A stretch of 64,000 nt of DNA, taken from the NCBI RefSeq assembly GCF_038452265.1, contig NZ_CP151842.1:1550001-1614000 (forward strand), read 5' to 3'. Positions 8,593-17,914 of the stretch are shown one piece after another; the first letter of the stretch is position 1; the number at the start of each line of letters is the position of its first letter. This stretch comes from Vibrio diazotrophicus. Its GTDB lineage: Bacteria > Pseudomonadota > Gammaproteobacteria > Enterobacterales > Vibrionaceae. A program made the translations under genes and the position numbers. Below the pieces are notes generated by a model that was given only the letters and a program-made list of their open reading frames with translations, was not told where the DNA came from and did no database searches.

Positions 8593-8991
8593 AAATCTAC
8601 TCCTTCTTACTTCCGCATACCCGTTGGAAGCAACTTCGGCACCTTTATAGCACAAAAAGTAACCAGATAGTCAACTGTTGAGTGTTTAATCATTAGTGCA
8701 ATCACAGTTCCTAGGTTTCTGAACTTAAAAGGACACCTAACAATATGAAATTAAAGAAAATATTTTAAGTGACTGATATCGCTAGATATTGTGCAGATTG
8801 CTAAAAGTGTAGGGTAGATTCATTGTCGTTAGCACAGTCGTTTAGGTGGCTTATCTGTCCACCTAAACGTTCCTTAACGGTCACTTTTTGCTAAGCAGCG
8901 ACAGCGACCAGTAATGAGACATTAAAAGACGTGTATATGTGCAGAGTAGTTAATCTGCCAAATTTCGATTGTTTTGCTCGATGGAACTTAC
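8593..8991. other. Intergenic region between the chemoreceptor and nlpI-like genes
   Basis: About 400 bases without a convincing gene. It holds one strong stem-loop (8839-8869) and presumably the nlpI-like promoter. Nothing else was recognised. Confidence 0.5.
8839..8869 (-). terminator. Stem-loop downstream of the chemoreceptor gene
   Basis: An 11-bp perfect stem (CGTTTAGGTGG with CCACCTAAACG) encloses a nine-base loop, about 120 bases past the chemoreceptor stop. No clear U-run follows on either strand, so it may be a terminator, an RNA-stabilising hairpin or the end of a small RNA. Confidence 0.45.
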
Positions 8992-11025
8992 TCAAACTCT
9001 AAACTTCGACACTTGGTTGTTCAGCTCAATGTATACACTATTGAGATCGTTAAACTGTTGGCGAATCTCTTTGGATGCTCGGTCAACTCCGTCAGTTTGG
9101 TCTTTCATTGAGATTAGATTTTGATTGATCTCATTGGAGACGCTGGACTGTTCTTGAGTAGCCAGAGCGGTCTGTTCGGACAAATCTCGTACTGAACTGA
9201 GAGAACTGTTCAGCGCATCGAATACCTGAATAACGCTGTCAAAATTGCTCACTGCGCTGTTGGCGTTGTCTTTACTGAGCTTGATTGCGGTAAACGCGTC
9301 AGAAACACTGTCGGTCAACTGGCTAATCATTTTCTCAATCTGATTGGTACTTTCACCTGTCTGAGTTGCAAGTTTACGAACTTCATCGGCAACAACCGCA
9401 AAGCCTCGACCAAATTCTCCTGCACGTGCAGCTTCAATTGCAGCATTCAAGGCGAGTAGGTTGGTTTGTTCGGCAATCCCACGTATGACTTCGAGAACAG
9501 ATGAGATGGCCTCTGAGTTTTTCTCTAGCTCTTCGGCTTTGGTCATCGTCACATCAATATTGTCGACAAGTGAATCAATACTGGCGTGGGATGATGTCAC
9601 TACATCTCGGCCTCGGTCAATGTGCTCGGCTGCGGATGTGGATTCATCAGACGTATTGGCTGCAACATCTGCCATCTGAGCGTTCGCCATCGACATTTCG
9701 CTGGCAGCACTAACGATGGAATCGCTCGATTCCACTAACTTTTGCGTGATATTGCTGACTGAGTTAGCCACAGCCTCCAAGCGATGTGTTGAGTCACCCA
9801 ATGCTGAACTTTTTGATTGGATAGTCTTCATTATCGTTTGCAGATTTCCAACGAAGGTATCGAACTCTTGTGCCAAATCGCCCAACTCATCTTTTGCGCT
9901 AGAGTTGATTCGTGCTGTCAAATCACCATCACCTTCCGAGATTTCGCGAATTCGCTGCGAGATGTTGTTTACATTTTGCGTAATGTTTTTCGGTATGTAG
10001 TAGCTGATCAAGAACGCTATCAGAAAACCAACTGCCACTATACCAATGGTAATTTGTTGATAACGTTGAATCTCCTGAGCCGTCTCTTGTTCTTTTATCC
10101 GACCTTGGTTCTTTACTGCTTCTCCGGCTTTATCGAGTACGTCTCTAATACGCTCAAACTTCTCGTCGGTAGAGGACAACACGTCTTTCTGACTGCCAGC
10201 GATTTTTATTTCATCAGAATCCATGAGATCTGAACTCTCTTTAAACCAGCCTGAAAAAAGGCCGTCAAATTGTTCATAGGGAGTAACAAACTCAGGTTCG
10301 GCAGACATCAAGGTTCTGTAAGATTGAAAACGGTTGTTTGCTTGTAGAGCGTTTTCTTGGAAATCGTTGAGGTTTTTCTCTGCATCACCAATACCAGTGA
10401 CAAACTTTTGCTGAGCTAAACGTGCTTGATATAAATCGCGGTCAGCATTAAGCACTTCTGCTAACGCATCCAGATAGCGTTTAAGTATCTGACGGTCAGT
10501 ATTATCTTCACTCCAGTCTGACGCATGGACACGAAGTTTCGCCTCAGCCTGATCGAGCAAATTACGCATAGTAAAGAAGTCTTTATCGATATCAGTCAAA
10601 CGATCATTCACGAACTGGCTTGCAACATAGATAGAAGAAACATTTTTGCTGCTTTGGAGCCAATCATCGTAAAGTGCGTCAAAGTTATTAAAAGGTGCTA
10701 CTAATTTTGGTTCATCAACCAGATACTTGCGGAAACTTTGGAAGCGATCATAGACTTGTTGTGCGTTCTCATCGAAGTCTTTTTGTTGTTGTTGTTTGTC
10801 TCCGTAGTCAGAGAGCATTTCTGCCTGGGCTAAACGTGCTTGATAGATATCACGATCCGCATTGAGCACGACTGCTATGGCTTCGAAGTAGGACTTGGTT
10901 TGTTTCTCCATCGCCCGATCTTCTATCTTGATGATGACCTGCATAAAGACAAAAATTGAAATCACTAGCACAGTGAGCAAAATAATGGGCAACATCATTT
11001 TTAATCGAATCGAATGAAGTCTCAT
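8992..11025 (-). CDS. Methyl-accepting chemotaxis protein with duplicated HBM-type sensor
   Basis: A 677-residue transmembrane chemoreceptor. Membrane segments lie at about 10-30 and 325-345 and enclose a roughly 290-residue periplasmic helical sensor. The sensor contains an internal duplication: EAIAVVLNADRDIYQARLA (about 48-66) and DALAEVLNADRDLYQARLA (about 186-204) are 138 residues apart. This is the architecture of the helical bimodular (HBM) domain. A HAMP domain (about 340-395) and a full signalling domain with the hairpin EQTNLLALNAAIEAARAGEF follow. HBM receptors such as McpS of Pseudomonas putida bind C4 acids, but the ligand here is unknown. There is no C-terminal NWETF tether. It lies next to the purine operon on the same strand, behind that operon's terminator. 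Confidence 0.92.
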   Translation of the reverse strand: MRLHSIRLKMMLPIILLTVLVISIFVFMQVIIKIEDRAMEKQTKSYFEAIAVVLNADRDIYQARLAQAEMLSDYGDKQQQQKDFDENAQQVYDRFQSFRKYLVDEPKLVAPFNNFDALYDDWLQSSKNVSSIYVASQFVNDRLTDIDKDFFTMRNLLDQAEAKLRVHASDWSEDNTDRQILKRYLDALAEVLNADRDLYQARLAQQKFVTGIGDAEKNLNDFQENALQANNRFQSYRTLMSAEPEFVTPYEQFDGLFSGWFKESSDLMDSDEIKIAGSQKDVLSSTDEKFERIRDVLDKAGEAVKNQGRIKEQETAQEIQRYQQITIGIVAVGFLIAFLISYYIPKNITQNVNNISQRIREISEGDGDLTARINSSAKDELGDLAQEFDTFVGNLQTIMKTIQSKSSALGDSTHRLEAVANSVSNITQKLVESSDSIVSAASEMSMANAQMADVAANTSDESTSAAEHIDRGRDVVTSSHASIDSLVDNIDVTMTKAEELEKNSEAISSVLEVIRGIAEQTNLLALNAAIEAARAGEFGRGFAVVADEVRKLATQTGESTNQIEKMISQLTDSVSDAFTAIKLSKDNANSAVSNFDSVIQVFDALNSSLSSVRDLSEQTALATQEQSSVSNEINQNLISMKDQTDGVDRASKEIRQQFNDLNSVYIELNNQVSKFRV

Positions 11026-11055
11026 ACTAACCTCTTAAAGAAATAAATGTTGACC

Positions 11056-11090
11056 ACACTAAAGTGGCACTTTCCGTTAAGATTTAGTGT
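11056..11090. promoter_or_regulatory. Nested inverted repeats upstream of the chemoreceptor gene
   Basis: ACACTAAA (11056-11063) and TTTAGTGT (11083-11090) form an 8-bp inverted repeat 19 bases apart. Inside lies a second palindrome, AAAGTG-G-CACTTT (11061-11073). They are 30-65 bases before the start codon, where an operator or leader structure would be expected. No known regulator consensus was recognised. Confidence 0.3.
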
Positions 11091-11186
11091 AGTTCACCGT
11101 TGCATATGCGCAAATTTGATCAGCTTTGTGAAAACAGGAATAGGGTATAGATGCTGTGGTGATTTCTGCATTTTCAGAAGGGATGT

Positions 11187-11216
11187 AAAACCACCAGCAT
11201 TGTGCTGGTGGTTTTT
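11187..11216 (-). terminator. Terminator of the purine-catabolism operon
   Basis: A 12-bp stem (AAACCACCAGCA with TGCTGGTGGTTT, three-base loop) lies just past the puuD stop, with T tracts on both sides. Confidence 0.8.
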
Positions 11217-11219
11217 CGG

Positions 11220-12482
11220 TTACTCGCTGGCGTTGAGTATTTTATTCAGCTCTTGGCGTTCATCGTCGGTCATTTCTGTTTTATTGAGGAACGGCATATC
11301 GCCACTGACGACAGCGCGGGCAATGATACGGGATTTCCAACGTTCCACATCTTGCCATGTATCAAATATCGCACCACTTGGTGCCACTTTAAACACATCA
11401 TCTGTAGGTGTTGAACTGTGGCACTGGCCGCAGCGAGCTTCAATAATGCCTAACGCTGAGTGTTGTTGTTCTGTGAGTTGAGGCTCAGCTTCTACAGAAG
11501 CGGTTGCCACTGATTCTGTCAATGCAGACTCAGAACCTTGCGCCGCAACCACTTTTGGCGCGTGTAGTTGTGATGTTGCTTGCCAACTAATTGCAACTGC
11601 CAGAGCAAACATAGCGCCAGCACCAACATACATCACGCTCGGTTTTGACTGACCAGAGTGCTTGAGGTTGAAGTAATGGCGAATGTAAGCACTAATAAGC
11701 ATAATTAAAAGCCCAATTAACCAGCTTTGTGCGTGCTGGTAAACCATCGGATAGTGGTTACTGATCATCAAAAAGATGATAGGCAGCGTGAAGTAGTTGT
11801 TGTGGATTGAACGACGTTTGCCTTCTAAGCCCGGAGCTGGGTCTACAGGTTCACCGGCTGCCACTTGTTTTACCATCTTCCGTTGACCTGGGATGATCTT
11901 ATGGAAAACGTTGTTCACCATTATCGAACCGATCAGCGCACCCATGTGAATGAAAGCACCACGGCCACTGAACATATGGGCGAAAGCGTAGAAGAATAGC
12001 GCGCCGAATAGCACTATCACTGCAATAAACAGAGGTGTTGAACGGTTCAATGGAGAACGCATTAATCCTTCGTACACAACCACGCCAAGGAAGATAGTCC
12101 CTATACCTAAACTCACAGCTTGAAGCGTGCTCAGTTCCATAACACGAGGGTCAATAAGGTAAGCTTGCGCGTTGAAGTAGTACATCCAAATTAACAACGC
12201 AGTACCTGTCAGCCAAGTAGAGTAGGCTTCCCATTTAAACCAGTGCAGCTTTTCAGGCATTTGTTCTGGACCAACTTGGTATTTGGCGACTTCATAGAAG
12301 CCACCACCGTGGATCGCCCAAAGATCGCCTTTGATTCCTTTGTCCTGTTTCCACTTTGGCGGCGTTTCTAAAGAGTTATCTAACCAAGTGAAATAGAAAC
12401 TTGCGCCAATCCATGCAACACCGCAGATTACATGGAACCATTTGATAAATAGCGCAATCCATTCGTAGAGTTGTGGCCACAT
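11220..12482 (-). CDS. puuD: Membrane urate oxidase with cytochrome c domain (PuuD)
   Basis: Oxidises urate to 5-hydroxyisourate and passes the electrons to its own cytochrome c, so no hydrogen peroxide is made. The 420-residue protein has an N-terminal membrane domain of about eight helices (residues 10-300) with conserved histidines such as H17, H58 and H169. A linker (305-340) and a C-terminal cytochrome c domain follow. The haem site is C351GQCH355, and M396 in GDMPF is the likely axial ligand. This fusion is characteristic of PuuD, described in Agrobacterium. ATG 12482 has AAAGGATG upstream. The start lies 55 bases inside the end of guaD. It is the last gene of the operon, before its terminator. 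Confidence 0.9.
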   Translation of the reverse strand: MWPQLYEWIALFIKWFHVICGVAWIGASFYFTWLDNSLETPPKWKQDKGIKGDLWAIHGGGFYEVAKYQVGPEQMPEKLHWFKWEAYSTWLTGTALLIWMYYFNAQAYLIDPRVMELSTLQAVSLGIGTIFLGVVVYEGLMRSPLNRSTPLFIAVIVLFGALFFYAFAHMFSGRGAFIHMGALIGSIMVNNVFHKIIPGQRKMVKQVAAGEPVDPAPGLEGKRRSIHNNYFTLPIIFLMISNHYPMVYQHAQSWLIGLLIMLISAYIRHYFNLKHSGQSKPSVMYVGAGAMFALAVAISWQATSQLHAPKVVAAQGSESALTESVATASVEAEPQLTEQQHSALGIIEARCGQCHSSTPTDDVFKVAPSGAIFDTWQDVERWKSRIIARAVVSGDMPFLNKTEMTDDERQELNKILNASE

Positions 12483-13795
12483 AACATCACATCCTTTTGA
12501 TAAACTAATTTTCCATGAACATAGGTTTTCTCGATCACTCGCTCGTCACCCAGTGTGACCAAAGCGAAAAGTTGCTCTGACAATTCCTGACAACGCAAAA
12601 TGCGCTGTTTGAGCATCGGAAATGCTGTGAGATCGAGTTCTACGAAATCGGCTTCTGTGCCGACATTAAAATTGCCGATGAGGTGGTCGAGCCCCATAGC
12701 TGCCGCAGCTCCCTGAGTGCAGAGATAGAGAGATTCAAACGCATCTAAGCTCACGCCTTGTAACTGACATACTTTGTAAGCATCACTTTGGTTGCGCAGC
12801 AGACTCAAACTGGTGCCAGCACCGACATCACTGGCGATAGCGATTGGAATTCCTGCCTCTTTTGCTTTTTGATAGTCAAACAAACCACTACCTAAAAACA
12901 GATTCGATGAAGGGCAGAAGGCAATAGAAGCGCCGTTTGCCGCTAAAGACTTAAACTCACGGTCATTAAGATGCAGAGCATGTCCAAACAGGGCGCGGTC
13001 GCGCACAAGGTTGTAGCGCTCATACACAGCTAGGTAATCGTCGTCTTCAGGGAAAAGATCTTTTACCCACGCCATTTCACCGTGGTTTTCACTCAAATGG
13101 GTTTGAATGAAAGTGTCCGGATGTTCTTTGGCAAGTTGTCCGGTTTTGGCAAGTTGTTCAGGTGTGCTGGTTGGTGCAAAGCGAGGGGTAATCGCGTATA
13201 GTGCACGCCCATTTTTGTGCCAGCGTTCAATCAGCTCTTTGCTGTCACGATAGCCGGATTCCGGCGTATCTTGCAGCTCGTCAGGACAGAAACGATCCAT
13301 CATGATTTTGCCGCAAATCATCCGCGCATCATGTCGTTGCGCTGCGGTAAAAAACGCGTTAACCGACTGCGGATGAACGGTGGCAAATACGCTGGCTGTG
13401 GTTGTGCCATGAGCAAAAAGTTGCTTGATGAAGAACTCTGCCTGAGCATTGCAGTAGTCTTGATTAGCGAACATTAGCTCTGTTGGAAAAGTATATGTGT
13501 TTAACCAATCCAACAGTTGTTTACCATAGCTGGCAATCATCTCTATTTGAGGGAAATGCACATGGGCATCAATCATCCCCGGAATAAGCAGTCCGTGATG
13601 CTGAGTCACATGTCCTTGAATCAACAACGCTTTATTAGCTGAGATTGAAAAGAATTCTTTGGCATCTCCTACATGGGTAATACGCCCATTTTCCACCACG
13701 AGCACACCGTCATTCCAATACTGATAGTTCTCAGACGGTGACGATGTCACTTTTGGGAAGTGGAGTAAGCTTCCTCTATGTACCTTTAACGTCAT
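12428..13795 (-). CDS. guaD: Guanine deaminase
   Basis: Hydrolyses guanine to xanthine and ammonia, feeding xanthine dehydrogenase. The 455-residue amidohydrolase has the metal-binding HxH at H78 and H80 in PGMIDAHVHFPQ. Further metal and substrate motifs are THLSEN and FCPSSNLFLGSG, both typical of guanine deaminases. The family usually ends near the GKLVYQ-like segment. Here about 20 extra residues are read inside the start of puuD, giving a 55-base overlap, as if an earlier stop codon was lost. The start lies one base after the uraH stop, which indicates translational coupling within the operon. Confidence 0.93.
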   Translation of the reverse strand: MTLKVHRGSLLHFPKVTSSPSENYQYWNDGVLVVENGRITHVGDAKEFFSISANKALLIQGHVTQHHGLLIPGMIDAHVHFPQIEMIASYGKQLLDWLNTYTFPTELMFANQDYCNAQAEFFIKQLFAHGTTTASVFATVHPQSVNAFFTAAQRHDARMICGKIMMDRFCPDELQDTPESGYRDSKELIERWHKNGRALYAITPRFAPTSTPEQLAKTGQLAKEHPDTFIQTHLSENHGEMAWVKDLFPEDDDYLAVYERYNLVRDRALFGHALHLNDREFKSLAANGASIAFCPSSNLFLGSGLFDYQKAKEAGIPIAIASDVGAGTSLSLLRNQSDAYKVCQLQGVSLDAFESLYLCTQGAAAAMGLDHLIGNFNVGTEADFVELDLTAFPMLKQRILRCQELSEQLFALVTLGDERVIEKTYVHGKLVYQKDVMLCGHNSTNGLRYLSNGSM

Positions 13796-13796
13796 A

Positions 13797-14120
13797 CTAA
13801 CTACCTCGATAGCTGGAGTATGAGTAAGGCGAAAGAAGTAGCGGTATGTGGTAGTTTCTATCGTCGCTCACGGTGAAATGCACATCGATCATTGGGAAGA
13901 AAGACGCTCCGAATTGTTCTTCACAGTAAGGCTGAACGAGAAAGCGCAAAGTAAAGTTATGTTTATCAAGCGTAATGCCTTCAAAAACGGCACGACCATC
14001 TTCGTTTGTGGTTTCCTCAGCAAGGCAATCGAAACTGCCCAAGCGATAAAGTTTTACAACGATATTTGCAGCGGGATGACCGTTAGCGGTGTCCAGTACA
14101 TGGCAACTGAGTTTGTTCAT
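13797..14120 (-). CDS. uraH: 5-Hydroxyisourate hydrolase (transthyretin-like)
   Basis: Hydrolyses 5-hydroxyisourate to OHCU, the step after urate oxidase. The 107-residue protein carries the family signatures HVLDTANGHPA at the N-terminus and YRGS at the very C-terminus (104-107). The active-site residues expected for the family are H7, R43 and H91. No signal peptide is present, so it acts in the cytoplasm as a transthyretin-like tetramer. It overlaps the end of uraD by four bases and precedes guaD by one base. Confidence 0.95.
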   Translation of the reverse strand: MNKLSCHVLDTANGHPAANIVVKLYRLGSFDCLAEETTNEDGRAVFEGITLDKHNFTLRFLVQPYCEEQFGASFFPMIDVHFTVSDDRNYHIPLLLSPYSYSSYRGS

Positions 14121-14608
14121 AAATAAGCTTCCATTCTTATCTGACTGATTTTTTGTTGTTCTATTGCGGCTTGTTGCAACTCTTGTTCTCGAGTGCAGTT
14201 AATGCGCGCTTTTAACATGCTGAGCATTTCATCTGCGCTTTTGTTGGTAGCACATACGATGAAGATAAAACCGAATTTCTCTGCGTATTCTTTGTTCAGT
14301 GAAAGCAGTTGCTGCAAGGTTTCATCGGAGGCGCCTTTTACGCCACCTTGCTCTTTTTCACTTAACGATTTTCCCTGTGCGTATTTCTTTTGCAGAGTAG
14401 AGATATCACCAATCATTGGGTGACCAGCGAACGCCTCCAGCCAATCTTGTTCTTCAAGTTCTGCAAACGCTTCCTCTGCCGCGTTTTTGAGCTCTGAAGG
14501 ACTTTTAAAAGGCATTTGTGCTTTCACCAACGATACCCATTTCTGACTGGTGCAGATTTTGTTCAGTGCTTGATCGTCGAGTTCCAAGCTCGTTCGTACT
14601 GCTGTCAT
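14117..14608 (-). CDS. uraD: OHCU decarboxylase
   Basis: Decarboxylates 2-oxo-4-hydroxy-4-carboxy-5-ureidoimidazoline to S-allantoin, completing urate breakdown to an optically pure product. The 163-residue all-helical protein has the diagnostic HPMIGD motif at 63-68, with catalytic H63. The FIFIVCATNKSADEML segment at about 114-129 is also diagnostic. It overlaps xdhC and uraH by four bases each, so it is translationally coupled on both sides. No ureidoglycolate or allantoinase gene follows. Confidence 0.95.
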   Translation of the reverse strand: MTAVRTSLELDDQALNKICTSQKWVSLVKAQMPFKSPSELKNAAEEAFAELEEQDWLEAFAGHPMIGDISTLQKKYAQGKSLSEKEQGGVKGASDETLQQLLSLNKEYAEKFGFIFIVCATNKSADEMLSMLKARINCTREQELQQAAIEQQKISQIRMEAYL

Positions 14609-15546
14609 TGCTTTTCTTCCTTTAAAACCTTACGAGCTTCATTTGCCTGCTTCCATTGCACTTCTTCGCTGTTGCTTTCACGGTTAATGGTGTTGGCTTC
14701 TTGTTCACTGAATAAGCCAATCAGCTGAGCCGCTACCGAAACAGCGACCTGCATTGGCAATTTGCCTTTCACATCCGGATGACCAATCGGGGAGGTGAGG
14801 TTATGAATGAGATCAGCATCGGTGAGTTGCTCTTTCAAACGGTATTCAAAGCGCTGTTTTTTACCTTGTGAGCCGATAAGACCGACAAACGCGAAGCGGT
14901 TTTCTTCCAGTGCCAAACGCGTAATTTCAAAGTCGAGCCCATGATCTTGAGTCATCACAATGACATACGCGTTGTTAGGTAGTTGGCCCAACGCTTCAAT
15001 CGGATTTTCCAGCAGTTCAACCTTGATACCTTTGTCCTGTAGAGGCGCAAGCCATTCGTGGCGGCTATCAACCACTGTCAATTGACAAGGCAACTCATTT
15101 AACACTGTGGTTAATGCTTGGCATACGTGACCAGCGCCAAAGATAACTACCTGAGGTGTCTGAGTATGGAAATACTCAAACATCACCTGAACCGCGCCAC
15201 CGCAACATTGACCGAGATCCGCCGAAAGGGAGAAACGTTCAATGGCGACTTGGCTTTGATGAGACGCTAATCCTTCACGAGCCTGAGCAATAACTTGAAA
15301 CTCAAGGTTACCACCGCCCAGCGTGTCGAACTGGCACGCTTGAGTAATCACCATTTTTGCACCGCTTGATCTCGGTACCGAGCCAACGTAGGCAACCACA
15401 GTTGCGATGCAATAAGCTTCGCCTTGATGTTCAAGCATCTGGCACGCTTTCAACCAGTGCATGCCTGGGTTGTTGAGCAGTCCATTCTTATTGAACTGAT
15501 CAACATTGAACTGCTCAAAACCTTGAGGATTATGGTGTGACGGCAT
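14605..15546 (-). CDS. xdhC: Xanthine dehydrogenase accessory protein XdhC
   Basis: XdhC binds molybdenum cofactor, promotes its sulfuration and delivers it to the large xanthine dehydrogenase subunit; it is not part of the mature enzyme. The 313-residue protein has the XdhC/CoxI N-terminal region with AYVGSVPRSSGAKM and DLGQCCGG. A Rossmann-like C-terminal domain follows, with VVIFGAGHVCQAL and VGLIGSQGKK. GGAGACC lies before ATG 15546. The start overlaps the xdhB stop by 17 bases, and the end overlaps uraD by four. The position directly after xdhAB is the usual one. Confidence 0.95.
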   Translation of the reverse strand: MPSHHNPQGFEQFNVDQFNKNGLLNNPGMHWLKACQMLEHQGEAYCIATVVAYVGSVPRSSGAKMVITQACQFDTLGGGNLEFQVIAQAREGLASHQSQVAIERFSLSADLGQCCGGAVQVMFEYFHTQTPQVVIFGAGHVCQALTTVLNELPCQLTVVDSRHEWLAPLQDKGIKVELLENPIEALGQLPNNAYVIVMTQDHGLDFEITRLALEENRFAFVGLIGSQGKKQRFEYRLKEQLTDADLIHNLTSPIGHPDVKGKLPMQVAVSVAAQLIGLFSEQEANTINRESNSEEVQWKQANEARKVLKEEKQ

Positions 15547-17914
15547 CTTCGGTCTCCTTCACAACATGGTGTTCAAGCCATTGAAGCTGCTCTTCACACG
15601 CTCTCAAAATGGTTTCGCCGGTAGCAGGGGCATGCAACTGCGGCGCATGTTTGTGACCACTGATAGAAGCCACTGCATCATAGGTTGCACACCAAACGCT
15701 GATTGCATGCATAAAAGGCGGTTCGCCCACCGCTTTCGAGCGATAAATGCTGTGCTCTGGGTTGGCTTTTTCATACAAATCAATGTGCATCTGTTTTGGA
15801 TAGTCACCAATGGTCGGGATCTTGTAGTTCATTGGACTGTTACTGAGCAGGCGACCGTCTTCATGCCACACAAGTTCTTCAGTGGTCAGCCATCCCAAAC
15901 CTTGCACAAACGCGCCTTCAATCTGACCTCGGTCAATGGCTGGGTTTAAGCTGTTGCCCACATCGTGCAGAATATCCACGCGATCAACACGCATCTCTCC
16001 GGTTAGTGTGTCGATGGTAACTTCGGAACAGGACGCGCCTAATGAGAAGTAGAAGAAAGGATGTCCAGTCGCGGTTTTTCTGTCGTAACCAATTTTTGGT
16101 GTTTGGTAAAAGCCGGTTGCAGAAAGAGATACACGTGCCATATAAGCTTTTTGTACCAACTGAGCCCAAGTGACGGTTTCATTCACACCTATTAGCTCGC
16201 CGTTAACGATATCGACGTCTTCAACCTTGTAATGACTTCGAGCGAACTCCAACAGACGCTGTTTAATCTCTAATGCTGCTATATGCGCTGCCATGCCATT
16301 CAAGTCGGCACCAGAAGATGCGGCGGTTGGAGAGGTGTTGGGCACTTTGTCGGTACGGGTAGAGGTAACCAGCACCTTGTCTAAGCTCACGCCAAAAGTT
16401 TGCGCCACGATTTGTGCAATCTTGGTATGCAGACCTTGACCCATTTCGGTACCACCATGAGAAACCTGCATTGTGCCGTCTGTGTAGACGTGGATAAGCG
16501 CACCCGCTTGGTTAAGGTGTGTTGCGGTAAATGAAATACCGAATTTAATCGGTGTTAACGACAAGCCTTTTTTCAATACTGAATGGATTTTGTTCCATTG
16601 ATTTACCTGTTCACGACGAGCACGATAATCACTGCTTTGCTCAAGCTGCTTCATGATTTCGAGCATGGCGTCGTATTGATCTACCTGCATTCCATAAGGC
16701 GTTACATTTTTACCAGCGCGGTAGAGATTTTTAAGGCGAATATCGAGTGGGTCTTGTCTGACAGTTAGCGCCAGCTCTTCCATCGCTTTTTCGATCACTA
16801 TCATCCCTTGAGGACCACCGAATCCACGATAAGCTGTATGAGAAACCATGTCGGTTTTTAAGCGGTTGCCTTCAATACACGCATTTCCTAGAAAATAAGC
16901 GTTATCGGCATGGAACATCGCGCGGTCGACAATCGCATCAGACAAGTCAGGTGAGTGACCACAAATACCGTTCACTTGGATATCGGCCGCGATGATTTCA
17001 CCTTGTTTGTTCGCCGCGATTTGGTAGCGGTTGTAGAACGGGTGACGTTTGCCTGTCGCCGTCATATCAATACCGCGAGGCAGGCGCATTTTAACGGCTC
17101 GTTTTGTGTGATAAGCCCCTAATGAGGCTAAACATGCCCATTGTGCCGCTTGGCTTTCTTTACCTCCAAAGCCACCCCCCATGCGTCGCATATCAACGGT
17201 AACTCGGTTGAAATCAACATGCAGAACTTCAGCAATCAGTTTTTGAATTTCAGAAGGGTTTTGAGTTGATGAACGTACAAAAATTCCGCCATCTTCGGTG
17301 ATTTCTGCAAGGCTCACTTGTCCTTCCAGATAAAAATGCTCTTGACCGCCGACGTGCATATCGCTGTCTATGGCGATATCCGCATTATCAAACACGTTCT
17401 GTTCAATGTGTTTGCCCATTTGGTGCGAAGGGAGCAGCTCACTGGCGTTTTCGTGGCTTAGCACAACTTCATCTTGTTGGTATTCAACAGAAGCTAAACG
17501 CGCGGCTTTCCACGCTTGGTCGTGAGTGGTTGCCAATACTAGCGCGATAGGCTGACCGAAATAGCGAATTTCATTGTCCAAAGCCAGCAGTGGATCGCCT
17601 TTGAAAATAGTACCAATGTCTTTCTCACCGGGAATCGCATCCGCAGTAAAAACCTTAACCACACCTTCGGCATTCTCAACAGAAGAAAGATCCAAGTTAG
17701 TAATTTTGCCTTTGGCAATGGATGAGATGACAACCGCAGCATGAAGGCAGTTTCTTGGAGTTACATAATCGTCAACAAACAGGGCTTCGCCACTCACTTG
17801 TTTATCCGCACTTTCATGTTTGTGCGGTTTGCCGACAACCTCAGTGACAGGTTGTTGAGCAGGAGTTTGAGTATTAACAGCAGTTTGTTTAAAAACGGAA
17901 GTTAATTTACGCAT
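15530..17914 (-). CDS. xdhB: Xanthine dehydrogenase, molybdopterin-binding subunit XdhB
   Basis: Large catalytic subunit that hydroxylates hypoxanthine to xanthine and xanthine to urate at the molybdenum centre. From ATG 17914 the protein has 794 residues. The frame is open to 17935, but ATG 17914 overlaps the xdhA stop by eight bases and begins the family sequence. Family motifs include GGQEHFYLEGQ, RMGGGFGGKE, AYRGFGGPQG, GGTEMGQGLHTK and, near the C-terminus, AVGEPPF. The conserved glutamate of the last motif is the catalytic base in the family. It works with XdhA, which supplies the 2Fe-2S and FAD domains. Confidence 0.96.
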   Translation of the reverse strand: MRKLTSVFKQTAVNTQTPAQQPVTEVVGKPHKHESADKQVSGEALFVDDYVTPRNCLHAAVVISSIAKGKITNLDLSSVENAEGVVKVFTADAIPGEKDIGTIFKGDPLLALDNEIRYFGQPIALVLATTHDQAWKAARLASVEYQQDEVVLSHENASELLPSHQMGKHIEQNVFDNADIAIDSDMHVGGQEHFYLEGQVSLAEITEDGGIFVRSSTQNPSEIQKLIAEVLHVDFNRVTVDMRRMGGGFGGKESQAAQWACLASLGAYHTKRAVKMRLPRGIDMTATGKRHPFYNRYQIAANKQGEIIAADIQVNGICGHSPDLSDAIVDRAMFHADNAYFLGNACIEGNRLKTDMVSHTAYRGFGGPQGMIVIEKAMEELALTVRQDPLDIRLKNLYRAGKNVTPYGMQVDQYDAMLEIMKQLEQSSDYRARREQVNQWNKIHSVLKKGLSLTPIKFGISFTATHLNQAGALIHVYTDGTMQVSHGGTEMGQGLHTKIAQIVAQTFGVSLDKVLVTSTRTDKVPNTSPTAASSGADLNGMAAHIAALEIKQRLLEFARSHYKVEDVDIVNGELIGVNETVTWAQLVQKAYMARVSLSATGFYQTPKIGYDRKTATGHPFFYFSLGASCSEVTIDTLTGEMRVDRVDILHDVGNSLNPAIDRGQIEGAFVQGLGWLTTEELVWHEDGRLLSNSPMNYKIPTIGDYPKQMHIDLYEKANPEHSIYRSKAVGEPPFMHAISVWCATYDAVASISGHKHAPQLHAPATGETILRACEEQLQWLEHHVVKETEDAVTP

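Noticed and set aside
11047..11062. Half of a RutR site (TTGACCA) before the chemoreceptor gene
   Set aside because: The right half (CTAAAGT) does not match TGGTCAA, so it is not a dyad of that class.
11050..11100. Sigma-28 promoter for the chemoreceptor gene
   Set aside because: A TAAA and a GCC can be found at about 14 bases, one short of the required spacing, and the rest of the -10 does not match.
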